A DNA stretch of 64,000 bases from Morchella semilibera (taxonomy: Eukaryota; Ascomycota; Pezizomycetes; Pezizales; Morchellaceae): the NCBI GenBank assembly GCA_009192285.1, contig CM018610.1, positions 186,001 through 250,000 on the forward strand, in the 5' to 3' direction. This document shows, in pieces, positions 48,109 through 59,027 of this stretch. The number at the start of each line of letters is the position of its first letter. Position 1 is the stretch's first letter. A model generated the notes under the pieces. The model ran no database searches. It saw nothing but the letters and a program-made list of their open reading frames with translations, and was not told the DNA's origin. A program made the translations under genes and the position numbers.

Positions 48109-48688
48109 ATAATACAGTGGCCGATTTAAAACTCTGGCTCTCATCATATCTAAGGCGGCCTGGGGAAATAAGATTCCACAGAAGATTACTAGGCACATAC
48201 GAATCTTTCGATTGTGGGTTTTCTTCCTTTTGTTTTCGAATAACATTGTTTTGGGTCAAAAGCTAGACGTGCTATAAAATTCATTTTTAATACTTGTATC
48301 ATTGTAGCCCGTTACATATATAGACCCAGGAACAGCAGTTTAAACTTGCGCAGTAGATGTATCTTTTCTTCCTTATCGCAGATAGATACCGTTGCCCTCT
48401 TTTGTTCTACCTGTAAATCCGGTGGTGCTTTGCTGTCTTCTTCTCCACGTGTAGATACGAGCATATCTCGACAACCTTTCTAAAACTACATGTATTAACG
48501 CCTCAATTCTACCCTTCCCTAAATAATCTGGCAACAATTATATCTAGTAAGAGTATCGCCAGATCACGCGTGTACGTGAATCCTTTATGAAAAATTTCGA
48601 CGCTCCTTGCTAGTGATTCCAGTAAATCTGCCGCCCAAAAACTAAAGCCTACAATACCGGGCAAAGTTCGGAAGATGGGTTTCAACGA
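48109..48688. other. Spacer after the lipase gene
   Basis: 3' UTR-like DNA with one TACATGTA (48487). No gene. Confidence 0.5.
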
Positions 48689-48770
48689 AGCCCCACGCGG
48701 GGGCCGAGCCGCAACTTTGAGATATCACAAGTTCAAGAGCCTTACGCTCTACCGATTGAGCTATCGAGGC
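48689..48770 (-). pseudogene. tRNA-Lys(CUU)-like locus, probably decayed
   Basis: The acceptor and D arms match the intact tRNA-Lys at 56431, and the anticodon CTT is present. The T arm is one base short (GCGG-CTCGGCC-CCCGC), the anticodon stem has a mismatch, and the anticodon loop carries a longer insertion than the other copies. It is likely a non-functional relic. Confidence 0.6.
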
Positions 48771-49015
48771 ATGAATACATTTTGTAGGACACTAGCACAA
48801 TTTTTAGTAGTGACAGTGGTGAGCCATGGAGATGTAAATGGAACAGACTTTTCCTTGAGGCCAAAGTACCATGGCGGATGCTATAGATGCAATGATATTT
48901 GAATCGGGAATTTTTGCCTCTCCACGCCCTGCAAACCATTTGAACCATGGACCGCACACAAATGCCGAAAGGCAACCCGACACTGTCTCATCCACCACAT
49001 CCGACTGTACCCGGC

Positions 49016-49033
49016 CCGAGTGATCTCCAATGA
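49016..49033 (-). repeat. Dispersed 18-bp spaced motif
   Basis: On the minus strand it reads TCAT-TGGA-GATCACTCGG, one base off consensus. Confidence 0.55.
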
Positions 49034-49765
49034 TCAGATGTTACCGAAACCTAGCACCGGGCCGAAAAAAAGAGCCATTCATGCGAGATCCGGATGCCAG
49101 ACCCGTTTTAAGGGCAGTTACATGTAACCACACTCCAGTCACTATCTCAATCGGGCACACCTACCTTGTTTCCTTTAGGACTGAGAGAAGGTGAGGCTGT
49201 CGAATGGCACAATTTGATTATGACGTTAGATTACACAACAGGGCGGTTGTGCGTTGCGAAAGAAGGAAAACAATAACGAACTCGGCCACATCATTCAGGG
49301 CCCCGCGGGGAGGCGAAATTCCAAGTAGGACTGGGCAGCCAGGCAGATATTACTCTAAATACAGTCTGCGGTGAGGGGGTTTTGAGTTATTTCTCTGGGG
49401 ATAGCTATGTAATTGATTCCTGTCACGAGATGTGTGATGGGTGGATAGAATAGATAGATCGACAGACATGTAATGTAGGCAGACCTGAATACTCATTTAT
49501 ATACCGACAGTCTACCCCAGGATCTATGTGATGTAGAAGTAAGGGAAACGGGATCTCCTGCATTTTAGATATTAATGTGCCTATTCCCATTCTCTACACG
49601 CTGCATCTTTGGGTAAGAATCAGATCGGCTGTCTTGGCACTGCCAACCAACTTGAACGTCCGACCTCACCCCCCATCAACCTGCCACCACGACACTCCTC
49701 CTCTAGTCTCTAGATACCCATTTCTCCCTGACAAGCAGCATCAAAATACCACAAACTCACTCAAG

Positions 49766-50690
49766 ATGTTTTCTCTTCGCCGGATCGCGCTCGCCCCGCG
49801 TGCCTGTGGCATCACCACGGCGTCAACCATCATCCCGTCCAGTGTCTCGATGCCAATCATGGCCAGCCAACGCGACAGACGATACTCTAGCAGTAGCAGC
49901 AAGCCAAGCAACCCATCTGCCCCGAGCAACAACAGCAACAACAGTAACGGTACCGCTGCTACCACCGGGATCGCGGCTGCGGCTGCGGCGTTGAAGAGGA
50001 GTGGTAGGGCGGGGCTAAAGACTGTGCGGTCCTCTGCGGGTGCTATGGGAGTCAAGGAGGGAACTAACATCCCCGTTGTGCCAAGTACGGATCATTTACA
50101 CCCTGCCGGTATGTTTGCTTCAAGAGAGTATATGTACAAACCCATTCTAACACCCTAAAGACGTAGCAATTTCAACCTTCTTCGCTCAGCACCGTCCCGT
50201 GAGCATCTCCCACGTCGTGCCACTTTCCTACTCCGAGAACTCCTTCGACTCGATTTTCACCCGCCGTAAGCTCTCGCCCATTCATGATTCACATGCTTCC
50301 TCGATGGCTGCCGACTTCGGTGCCCTTGAATCCAACGCCAACGAAGTCATCACCCCCGAGAACTTGGTTGGTGGGAAGCGGTATATGCCGTTTTGCCCAC
50401 CACCTGTGCCAGTTCCCCAGACTGCATTTGTGAGGCCGGCAAAGGTACAATTCAACAATCGTATTGCTGATATGCCGCCTGAGAGGGTCATGATTAGACA
50501 TCAGATCCAGGAGGAGAACGCCACGGATGAGATGAAAGATATGGTTGAGCCAGAGGGCGAGGGCAGGGGTGTGATGCAGGCGCTATCTGTGAAGAGGAGA
50601 AGAGGTCTGAGAATGAAGAAGCACAAGCTCAAGAAGCTAAGGAAGAGGACCAGGAACTTGAGGAGGAGAATTGAGTCACACTCGAAATAA
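49766..50690 (+). CDS. cox24: Mitochondrial small-ribosomal protein mS38 / COX24 family, 2 exons
   Basis: Exons 49766-50108 and 50161-50690 (52-nt intron, CTAAC branch) encode 290 residues. The N-terminus, MFSLRRIALAPRACGITTAS, is rich in Arg, Ala and Ser with no acidic residue, as expected of a mitochondrial targeting sequence. The middle is Ser/Asn/Ala-rich. The C-terminus SVKRRRGLRMKKHKLKKLRK is the diagnostic DUF1713/COX24 motif shared with human AURKAIP1. In mitoribosomes mS38 uses this basic helix to contact small-subunit rRNA near the decoding centre; in yeast it is linked to COX1 mRNA processing and translation. The start at 49766 is the first ATG that gives the presequence; the frame is open upstream but without ATG. 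The intervening 290-residue body is longer than in yeast, as is common in filamentous fungi. Confidence 0.92.
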
Positions 50691-52108
50691 ACGTTCGTGT
50701 CCATTGCTGATTCTTTTTCTTTGTGTGCGTGGTATATACAATAGACCAGGCTATGCTGGATTTCTTTTTTTGGTAGATCTACTGCATTTGGCCTTGGTGT
50801 TGGTCCCTACGGCTTATTATTTCTTTCCCATTTCTCCTTTTCATTTTTGCTTGTCGTCGCTGTTTAAATAGAGCGATCGATTGTGTCTATAGTGGGTTCT
50901 TGGGGTGTTGATGAATCTTGATTACCATACTGATCCTCTCCTGTGTTTGCGTTTTTTTCTCTCTTCTTATTTCTTATTTCCTTACGTTTTGGTTTTGTCA
51001 TTAGGGGTTGTGTTTCAATGGTGGGAGGGTTGCTGATGATCTGGAGGAATTAGAAATATAACCTTTATTTTCATTTTAGGCCAATATAACGACTTTTAAA
51101 GTGATTTATTCTCAAAATTCTTAGCTAAGTGAAGTTTCTGGAGTAGTTACTAGTATCTACATGTACCGACCTACTGGGTTGGTATTATCCACAGTCTTTC
51201 CCACGAGATCACGCGAGCAATGCCGAGGCACCTTCAAGGCCTACATGTACTCAACCTTTCCGCCGGCCTTCTGCGGTTCTATATTACACTCCACGATTAT
51301 GGGAGAAGTGCATTTCCAGGTCCAAGCTGCCCTTCTCTCCAAAGCTCCATCCAATGACATGGCACGCATATCGATTTTCTTTCCTTCTTTTTTTTTTTTT
51401 TTTATTTATTTTTTCTTTCTCGATGGTCTCATTTCGAATAGCACACCACCGACCGCCGCACACCGGAAAACTGGGATTGGTTCACAGCTTGTTAACGTTG
51501 AGTAATGAGACTTGTAAGTACCGTCGTAGGTGCATGACATCCTGCTAAAATAGAACATACGGTGGTTCTAGACGAATTGTGCGTTAACAGCGGAAATGAC
51601 GAGACGGACGTTTGTAAACCCAACTGGCGTAGATAGATACTGGGTAGTAAACCCTAAACAACCTTTTCTCTCTCTTCAGGCACACATAAACACGCCAAGA
51701 CTGTGCTCTGCCAAGACGAAGGAGGTAATGATACTTCTTATGTGGTGTCGATCTGGTAAAACCGTCCGCACAGCGGTAGTCAAATTCCTGTTCCAAAGTA
51801 CTGGGTACTTAGTACTTCATAACCGATAAACTCCAAGCATCCCTAAAGTTTAGATGGCATTAGTGAGAGTCCGGAACTACTATTTTTCAGCCATTTGCCC
51901 CCCCTCGATTGGGCCGTAACATGCGTTCGTAACATGCGTTGGTTGCCACACGAGATGCTTTTACCAGACTGATACCTCGAGTGATTGGGTCTCAACAGAA
52001 CAGCGTTCAGTACATGTATATAAGAACGAGCCCCCACTCGACTCGAATGTGAGAATACATATATCTGATAAAAATTTATGGAGCCTCGTTTTTTTGGCTT
52101 CATCAGCT
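50691..52108. other. Spacer between mS38 and the tRNA cluster
   Basis: T-rich 3' UTR-like DNA, then AT-rich spacer. It holds three TACATGTA sites (51158, 51242, 52011), a degenerate spaced motif (51977, minus) and a tandem 14-bp repeat near 51915-51945 (CGTAACATGCGTT). No gene supported. Confidence 0.5.
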
Positions 52109-52180
52109 GGCCGGTTGGCGCAATGGTAGCGCGTGGTCCTCCTAAGACCGAGGTTGAGGGTTCGAGTCCCTTGCTGGTCG
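52109..52180 (+). tRNA. tRNA-Arg(CCU)
   Basis: A 72-nt cloverleaf without an intron. D arm GGCGCAATGGTAGCGC, anticodon stem TGGTC/GACCG with loop CTCCTAA (anticodon CCT, reads AGG), and T arm GAGGGTTCGAGTCCCTT. Both internal promoter boxes (A and B) are intact. The acceptor stem has three G-U wobbles but pairs throughout. A short T run follows only far downstream, so termination is not obvious. Confidence 0.88.
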
Positions 52181-52870
52181 TACCAGTAGTCTGCTTCACT
52201 TCCTTAAAGATGTGGGGTGGACATATCTTTTCCCACAATTGATCAAGAAGAGATCATGCTCCCGAGAGGCAGAGGCGAGTTTTTGATCTACTGGGCCATG
52301 ATTTTTGCTTTATGGACAAAAAACAGGTTCAGTCCTTACAGTTTATAACCGTCTGGTATGATACTTTATATCTTAGTACCGTGAATTTCACTTTCGAAAT
52401 CCAACACGCAAATTAACGCGCGATTTAAGCTAGTCTTACGGGCTGCGTGCATGTATGAAGTATTAATCAATCAATCAAGCGCGAATTAAGTTTAATTTGG
52501 CCTTATAAGAACCTTATTCGACGTACAGCGACAGGTAATGTGTGATGGGACACCCTGAGGTACAAACACCAGATGTTGGTGGCGCCCTACCAAAACAGGC
52601 ATCACTGTGTTCCATCACTTATTACCTACCACTGTACATACAGGCCTTCCATGAGTATGATAGAAACCTGTCCTAGGGGCTTTGTAAGTCTGAAAAAGTC
52701 TACATCTATGCTCCTAGAAGATCATTATACAGCCAAACTTGCTGTAAGGGTAATCTCGCTATAAGGATATCAAACTTCGGTCCCGGGCGTACTCTTTAAC
52801 TATAGTGAACTTTCGCTGTAGTACCATGCTTCTGCTAAGTATACCCAATTACAATTAAAATCATGAACTC

Positions 52871-52948
52871 AGGCTCACGCGGGGGTCCAACCCGCGGCCT
52901 CGAGGCTACATTAAGAGCTTCGCACTCTACTGATTGAGCTATTGAGGT
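52871..52948 (-). pseudogene. tRNA-Lys(CUU)-like locus, decayed
   Basis: Aligned with the intact copy at 56431, this 78-nt locus keeps the D loop, the CTCTTA anticodon loop and most of the T arm, but the acceptor stem has three mismatched pairs and other substitutions. It carries the same 5-base ATGTA insertion after position 37 as the copies at 53705 and 54250. Confidence 0.7.
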
Positions 52949-53195
52949 ATGAAGATCCACTTCAGGTGATTTGTGTGGCCGCGGGGGTTAAGCAAGTCCT
53001 GTCCTGATATATACCAATAGAAAAGAGACTGGTAAAGTAAAGAGATAGTACCAAACTATCATTCTCTCATCAAATACTACTATGTACTAAGTAAGACGCA
53101 GTAGACTTTTCTCCCCGAAGACTGCTAAGTAGCCCCGAAGACCCCACATGCTTAACTAACCAACACAATAAATGATTTAACAAAGATTTCATGGA

Positions 53196-53213
53196 TCGAG
53201 TGATGAAGCATGA
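53196..53213 (-). repeat. Dispersed 18-bp spaced motif
   Basis: On the minus strand it reads TCAT-GCTT-CATCACTCGA, two bases off consensus, preceded by CCGG. It lies between two tRNA-Lys loci. Confidence 0.5.
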
Positions 53214-53704
53214 CCGGCGTCGAATTTTCAAGGTTGTTGGATCATTTATGAATTCTCAGATGAGAGTCATGAAATCTGATGCCGTGCGGTGTAGAAATGA
53301 TTTGAGTGCAAGATTTTTCGTTCCGTTTTTACTCGCAAAGAGTCGAGCAAACTGGTTCAAGTGAGACCTACTCCGTGAGCATATCAAACTGCAAATAGAA
53401 TATACATGTAGTATTAAAATTTGAGTACATTGCCATATGCGTGTCTTAGGACATGTCTTAAAAACTTTACTGGCTTCCATTTGTTGTTCAAATTCGCCAT
53501 CTCCTCACAGCCTTTTTGCCACTCTCGGCTCTTGGAACTCCCTCTCTGCCCCTGCGTCGGGGAAATGAAATTTCTGCCACCGGCCGGCCCATTTCTTGGC
53601 GGTTGGTACACAACCCAGCTAGCCCATAGAAACATCAACAACCCTGGATACAGGTATATCAGGAAGAATTTTCACACGATATGGGCAAAACGAAAGCTCA
53701 TTTG

Positions 53705-53782
53705 AGCCCCACGCGGGGGTCGAACCCGCAACCTTGAGATTACATTAAGAGTCTCACGCTCTACCGATTGAGCTAGCGAGGC
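53705..53782 (-). tRNA. tRNA-Lys(CUU) with a 5-nt insertion at the intron position
   Basis: Identical arms to the intronless copy at 56431: acceptor GCCTCGC/GTGGGGC, D arm GCTCAATCGGTAGAGC, T arm GCGGGTTCGACCCCCGC. The anticodon loop reads CTCTTA-ATGTA-A, so five extra bases lie exactly at 37/38, where nuclear tRNA introns sit. If processed it would give the same mature tRNA as the other gene. Five bases would be an exceptionally short tRNA intron. Confidence 0.8.
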
Positions 53783-54249
53783 GCGGTTTATTTGTGTATT
53801 CTTGCTATACATCAGCTTGGTTAATTGTGCTTGGTTTGTCTATGGCGTCCCTGAAATCAGCTGAAGGGGCTGAAAAACTTACCGGTCTTTACTCGGTCTT
53901 TCGCATTATACGCCATTATTGAGCATCCAGGACTTCAAATACACCCGGTAGAGTTCAAGAGCCGACACTACATAATCAGTTCGCTCATTCCCACACCGGG
54001 TATAAGGCAGCAGAGAAAGTTTCTAAAGGTAGATGATTTTTTCCATAGTAATTATACTAGTGCTTAATCGAATGAAACTACTAAGACTAAGTCGTTTCTA
54101 TAAGTATCTACATAGGTAGTCCACTCCCCCTAGCCGCTGCCCCGCCAATGATTGTCACAACTGAAAATTCTGCAATAAGTAGTAGGTAGTGCCCACAAAC
54201 GTACCAGCACCCCTACTACTAGTATTTACAGTGATATAAGAATCTTCAT

Positions 54250-54327
54250 ACCTCGCTATCTCAATTGGTAGAGTGTGAGACTCTTGATGTAATCTTAAGG
54301 TTGCGGGTTTGACCCCCGCGTGGGGCT
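54250..54327 (+). tRNA. tRNA-Lys(CUU)-like, diverged copy on the plus strand
   Basis: A 78-nt locus related to the one at 53705, with the loop CTCTTG-ATGTA-A. The anticodon stem still pairs (TGAGA/TCTTA with one G-U). Changes at position 1 (A instead of G), in the D stem (T10) and in the T loop (TTTGACC) weaken it. The B box has become GGTTTGACCC. It may be transcribed but is probably on the way to a pseudogene. Confidence 0.55.
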
Positions 54328-56430
54328 GTCAATGATCTTTTTTGCAGATTCGTCTTTTGGATAAGTTCTTTTATACCGAGGTGAGGGATGTAAGGTCGAG
54401 TTTTGTCGGGATATATATGACGTGTAGGTTTTTGCGGTACAATATCCGATACAGCGCGACAGGCGACGGATATATACAGCCACTCTTCAAAAGTGTTCGT
54501 GATTCATATATAAGATGGTCAGTGCTCAATGTGGCCTACAGAGTTGAATCAAAGAACTCAAATGTATCTAAATTGATTTTAGCCCCCATTAATTACTGGT
54601 GGCTTGAGATTTTAAACATTTCAGTGCACAGTTTGATAACTGACGTGACTTGAGCCGGACATGTCATATTAGATCCGAATCACGGACACTTTTGATGAGT
54701 GGCTGTAGATACCATCTAGAAGCGGAGGGGATCGGGGGTGTATATTGCAGACACAAGATGCCATTGACCTATCACACGTGGTATATCCCTGACAAACTCC
54801 ATGATCCAGCACTTCAATTTGGTTCTTGATGATTAAGCTCCGTACTATAACGACATTTGATTTAAGATGATTATACAGTTATTAGCAATAACAATTTTCC
54901 TCGGGATTAAGGCTAAACTATAGGTGTATACGTGTAATTGTAGGGTAGGCCGTAGGATATTAATTGGGCCTGTTATTGGGTCATAACCGGCACATGGAAC
55001 CCGTAAGTCTTGAAATCCCGATTTCCGTTTATATGGTCAAATAGAGGAAATTGAGTGTGGGTAATTTAATGTCACCATTTTGTTACAGTTAGCTTATATA
55101 TAATGAAGTTTCGGCGTTGTTGAAAGTACATATTTTTGCACCTTACCCTAAGAACAACTACTATCTGCATTACTGCACCACTTCCTCAACACAGTCATGT
55201 TCCTCGGTTGTACTTACTGGCACTAATTTTAGGTGGCCCCGAATATTATTCCAAAATCTTTTGGGGGTTCGGATCCCTCCCGTATCAGCTGAGCCCAACA
55301 GCATCCTCTGAGACAGAGACGGTATCAACAGGTTCGAGTGATATTGTATGTCCACGCCCCCTAGTTTTTTCCCGGCTTTATCCATCGAAACTCTTCTCCG
55401 GGATGCCTAGATATACCGACAAATCTGGCAGTTGGCATCAGATTAACACCCCTGTCAAGTCAACGCCCCATTTCTAGAATTCTCGCGCATCTATTACCAT
55501 GAGGATCAACTATACCCCCCATAAGCCTACATCACATCATATCTAATGATCATAATCGTCACTACGAAACACCCAAGCAAACCACCAGTCCAGAGATTCA
55601 TGGAACACTATCCGGAACCCCCCCCCCCCCTCTCTAAACCACTTCATTCCTCCCCCCCCGGACACGTATAACCCGCGCCGCACTCTACGAGTTACACCGC
55701 ATCTCTACCCCTAGCTATGTACCCTGGAGTGGGTACATATAGTTACCAGTAGCGAAGCATCCAGGCCGCAGATGTACATACATACACACAGAAACAAGAG
55801 CCTCAACCAATAACTTAAATCATCAGACGGTACCGTGTACCGTAGAGCGTAACGCACATCTGTTCGCCCCCACTTTGCGTGACTGATTATGTGTGGAATC
55901 AGTGCAATATATATATTATGCTACACGACATTCGGCACTTGGCCATCACCACCATGTATCCAATAGAGTACACACCAGGAATACATACCTTCAGAAGAAG
56001 TGGTGGATGACGCCCCCCCCCCCCCCACCCTTCAAGAAGAGAAGGGGAAAAACCGTCAAAACCAATGCTAGATGTGATCAGTTGCTCTCGTTCAACCGTG
56101 TAACTACCATCTACGAAACGCGCAACTCGACGCCTCAAAAGTTCCCCCCGCGATGTGTGCTATATATGCAGGGAGAGATGAAACATGCACGCACACCTCC
56201 GGGACCTGCATCACATCGCATCACGCCTAAATGTTAGTTCGGCCCACTTACCGAACCGTACGTTATTAGCAGGACCCGAATCCCGAGTGACAGCAGATGA
56301 ATGATACACATGATCCTGGGAGCCAACCCGCTGTCCGGATCCTGAAGGTGCGTGCCTCTCTCTGTGCGTGATTGACTGTTGGGATGAAGTGAAGTGCGCG
56401 GAGAAAAAAAAAAAAGAGTGACTTCAATGA
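54328..56430. other. Spacer between tRNA-Lys loci
   Basis: No gene supported. A 113-codon plus-strand frame at 55136-55477 has no recognisable content. It holds C runs at 55618-55630 and 56013-56026 and spaced motifs at 55334 (minus, weak) and 56283 (minus). Confidence 0.5.
56283..56300 (-). repeat. Dispersed 18-bp spaced motif
   Basis: On the minus strand it reads TCAT-CTGC-TGTCACTCGG, one base off consensus, about 130 bp from the intact tRNA-Lys gene. Confidence 0.5.
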
Positions 56431-56503
56431 AGCCCCACGCGGGGGTCGAACCCGCAACCTTGAGATTAAGAGTCTCACGCTCTACCGATTGAGCTAGCGA
56501 GGC
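56431..56503 (-). tRNA. tRNA-Lys(CUU), intronless
   Basis: A 73-nt standard cloverleaf: acceptor GCCTCGC/GTGGGGC with discriminator T, D arm GCTCAATCGGTAGAGC, anticodon stem TGAGA/TCTCA with loop CTCTTAA (anticodon CTT, reads AAG), and T arm GCGGGTTCGACCCCCGC. All stems pair. A terminator-like A run on the plus strand (56405-56415, T on the transcribed strand) lies about 15 bases past the 3' end. Confidence 0.93.
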
Positions 56504-57501
56504 ATAGAAGTTTAGTATCATATTTAATATATAAGGAAAAATACATAGTCTGGATTCCTTCTTGCTGTCACCCTGTTGCATTGGAAAATTATATTGCGCG
56601 CCCGCATCATTACCCAATAATCACGCAAGAGATTCATCTAATATCCAAGTGCGGACGAGAATCGAATCGCCTATCTAAAGCATCAATCGGAAGCCAAAAC
56701 TTTGATGAATCGTTGAATGAATTCAATATTTCACTCTGATTAAAAAGCCAGTGCAAGCCCAAACCCTTCCACCCCCCCCCCTCCCAAGCCATGTCCATCC
56801 CCGTATTTTTTTTCTGAAAATTCTAGATACAGGAGAATTATAGTTACAAGTAGAATATTACATGAATAGAAAGCCAAAAAGGAGAAAAAATCAAGATGTT
56901 GGTAAACCGCCTGCCTCCCTGTCGCCCACCCAAGAGTTCGGAGTATCCCGTACCGCCACCCCCTGCGTCGGTGCTCATAGTAGCAGGTTGTGATTGTCTT
57001 CTGAAAACCTCCCATCTAAAAACTCCCTCCCCCTCCCCCCCTCCCCCCCTCCCCTCTCCCCCTCCCCTCCCCTCCCCTTCTCCCCAATTCCCTTTCATGT
57101 CATAAAGCGTGCGTGCATGTCCTCAAGCTACCCCGGTCCACCAGGCAGAGCATCTCATATAATCTCTAATCTCTAAACCCAAGTCCACCTGCATCGGATG
57201 TGAACCAAGGAGAGTTGGGTTGGAACCACCAACCTTTGGTGAGAGGCGAAAAAAGGCAAAGCAAACGGATAGTTACTCTTATGTTATCAGATGCCGATCG
57301 GGAGCTATCGAGAAGGAGGGATTGTAAATGTCAGATAATTAATTTATATTTGCGGGAAAAAAAGAAAAAGTGTGAGTGTGGTTGTAGTGTCACACCACTA
57401 TTCTTTCTAAAGATCTTTGGGAAAGCGCCATTGCGCTACTTCTTTTTCCCTCTTCCCTTTTTTGTTTTTTTTCTTTTTCTCAATAAGACTTCTAGGGGTA
57501 T
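56504..57501. other. Spacer downstream of the G-alpha gene
   Basis: No gene supported. It has a strongly pyrimidine-rich tract of C and T (about 57025-57085) and a C10 run at 56772-56781. The last few hundred bases are likely the 3' UTR of the G-alpha gene, read on the minus strand. Confidence 0.5.
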
Positions 57502-58300
57502 CTATAATACCAAAGTTTGTAGATTCTTTTGCAGGATCATATCCTGTACACTTGACATGGTAATCTTTAATAGATTGGTGTCGGTGGCATTTGTAAAGTG
57601 AACATAGATTTCCTGTTTCTGTTGTGAGTTGATGAGCTTATAAACTAGTATTGAAGGGATCGGTGTAGTCACCTTTGCGGGGCTTCGGTTTAATCTCTTG
57701 AAGTTCTCTTCGAAGTATTGAGACGCGTGTTTGTACGATCTTGGGTCGCCAGTGTAGTCCGGGAAGTACTTGCGCACTGGACTCGTTGGAAGCTTCTCTT
57801 TGAAAAGGTCGATCTTGTTAAGGAAGAGGATGATGGATGTGTGAATAAACCATTGCGAATTGGAAATGCTCTCAAACAGCATCAGCGCTTCCTGCATTTG
57901 GTTCTATTACCACGCCATGTTAGTTTTCATTTATTCGCCCAAAGATGCTAATTCACAGCGGTGAAGCATACTGCATCCTTATCTTCTACCAAGCACTGAT
58001 CGTAGCCACTAATTGCTACCAAAAACAGCAGTGCCGTGACCTTCTCAAAGCAGTGTATCCACTTTTTTCTTTCCGACCTCTGGCCCCCAACATCGAACAT
58101 TCGATATGTTAAGGCCCCCAAATCAAAGACCGTTTCTGTAATTCCAGTGGTCTTTAATCGTGAGCGCAGGATATCTTGATCCGTAGGGGTGTAGTTCGGC
58201 AAAAATAATCGGTCCAGGCTTTCGAAAAAGCTGCAAATAACGTTAGAAAGTGCCACACATCTTTTTTTCAAAAAAAAGAGAAAAGGGGGGGGGGGGGAGG

Positions 58301-58346
<46 letters not shown>

Positions 58347-59027
58347 TAGTTGTGACAAAATAGCAATGATGGGGGGGGGGGTAAAATTGATGAAGGGTTG
58401 GGTAGTACTTACTAGGTCAAGTTATCGTGCAAGGCATACTCGTTTCCTCTACTAACTGTGCTGCGGACCCCAGGGTCCATCCACAGGCTCCGAAAGGCGG
58501 TTTGATATTCTTTGGGAAAGCTTTCCCCACGGGCCAATTCTCGCTCCATTATTACTAGTTCTACGTAGGCCTAAAAGTAAAGGAAAGGATATGTTAATAT
58601 AAAATCCAGCAGCAATTATTGACATATATCTGATTGATCAAATACATACTTCATTCTCCTTATTTGCAAACGTAAGGTTATATGCTTCCATTGCTTCAAG
58701 GATCACCTTAAACGAGTTGAGAAGGTTCGAAAAGATGATGACACGGTAATCTTCTCTATCGCTTTTTGAAAATCCAGAAGCATGAATCAATTTCATCTGT
58801 TTAAGAATCGTTGATTTTCCGCTTTCCCCAGCTCCTGTTTGCTACTATTAGTATAGTTATTACACAAGAGTAGTTGCAGGTGGTGGGTAGAGCAATAATT
58901 GTGGCAACGACTCACCTAGTAGTAGCAGCTTCACCTCTTTTGACATTCTCTTCTCATCCTGTCGGATAAGTTTCTCGATATCTCGGGATCTTTGGGCGCC
59001 CGCATCTGCACTACCTCCCATACACAT
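57502..59027 (-). CDS. Heterotrimeric G-protein alpha subunit, fungal group II (GNA-2-like), 6 exons
   Basis: Exons (complement): 59027-58916, 58834-58650, 58570-58413, 58230-57972, 57903-57673, 57618-57502, giving 353 residues, the normal family length. Nucleotide-binding motifs: P-loop GAGESGKST (about residues 38-46, split by intron 1), switch [12 protein letters not shown], switch [20 protein letters not shown] and TNATDT. The start MCMGGS provides an N-terminal Cys/Gly suited to lipid anchoring at the plasma membrane. The C-terminal LQTLVL lacks the Cys at position -4 that pertussis toxin modifies in group I. The N-terminal stretch [20 protein letters not shown] and [11 protein letters not shown] fit group II. 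It transduces receptor signals by GTP-dependent release of beta-gamma; group II members often play auxiliary nutrient or stress roles. The last intron (54 nt) is in frame and stop-free; removal is inferred because it restores family length and alignment. Confidence 0.95.
58285..58343. repeat. G13 run plus (GA)n microsatellite inside a G-alpha intron
   Basis: A G13 run (58285-58297) is followed by about 20 GA units (58304-58343), all inside the 182-nt third intron of the G-alpha gene; a G11 run (58371-58381) lies nearer the donor. On the transcribed strand this is a long polypyrimidine stretch in the middle of the intron. Confidence 0.9.

Noticed and set aside
56660-56710. tRNA-like T-arm sequence (minus GATTCGATTCTCG)
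   Set aside because: The rest of a cloverleaf cannot be drawn; chance match or very old relic.
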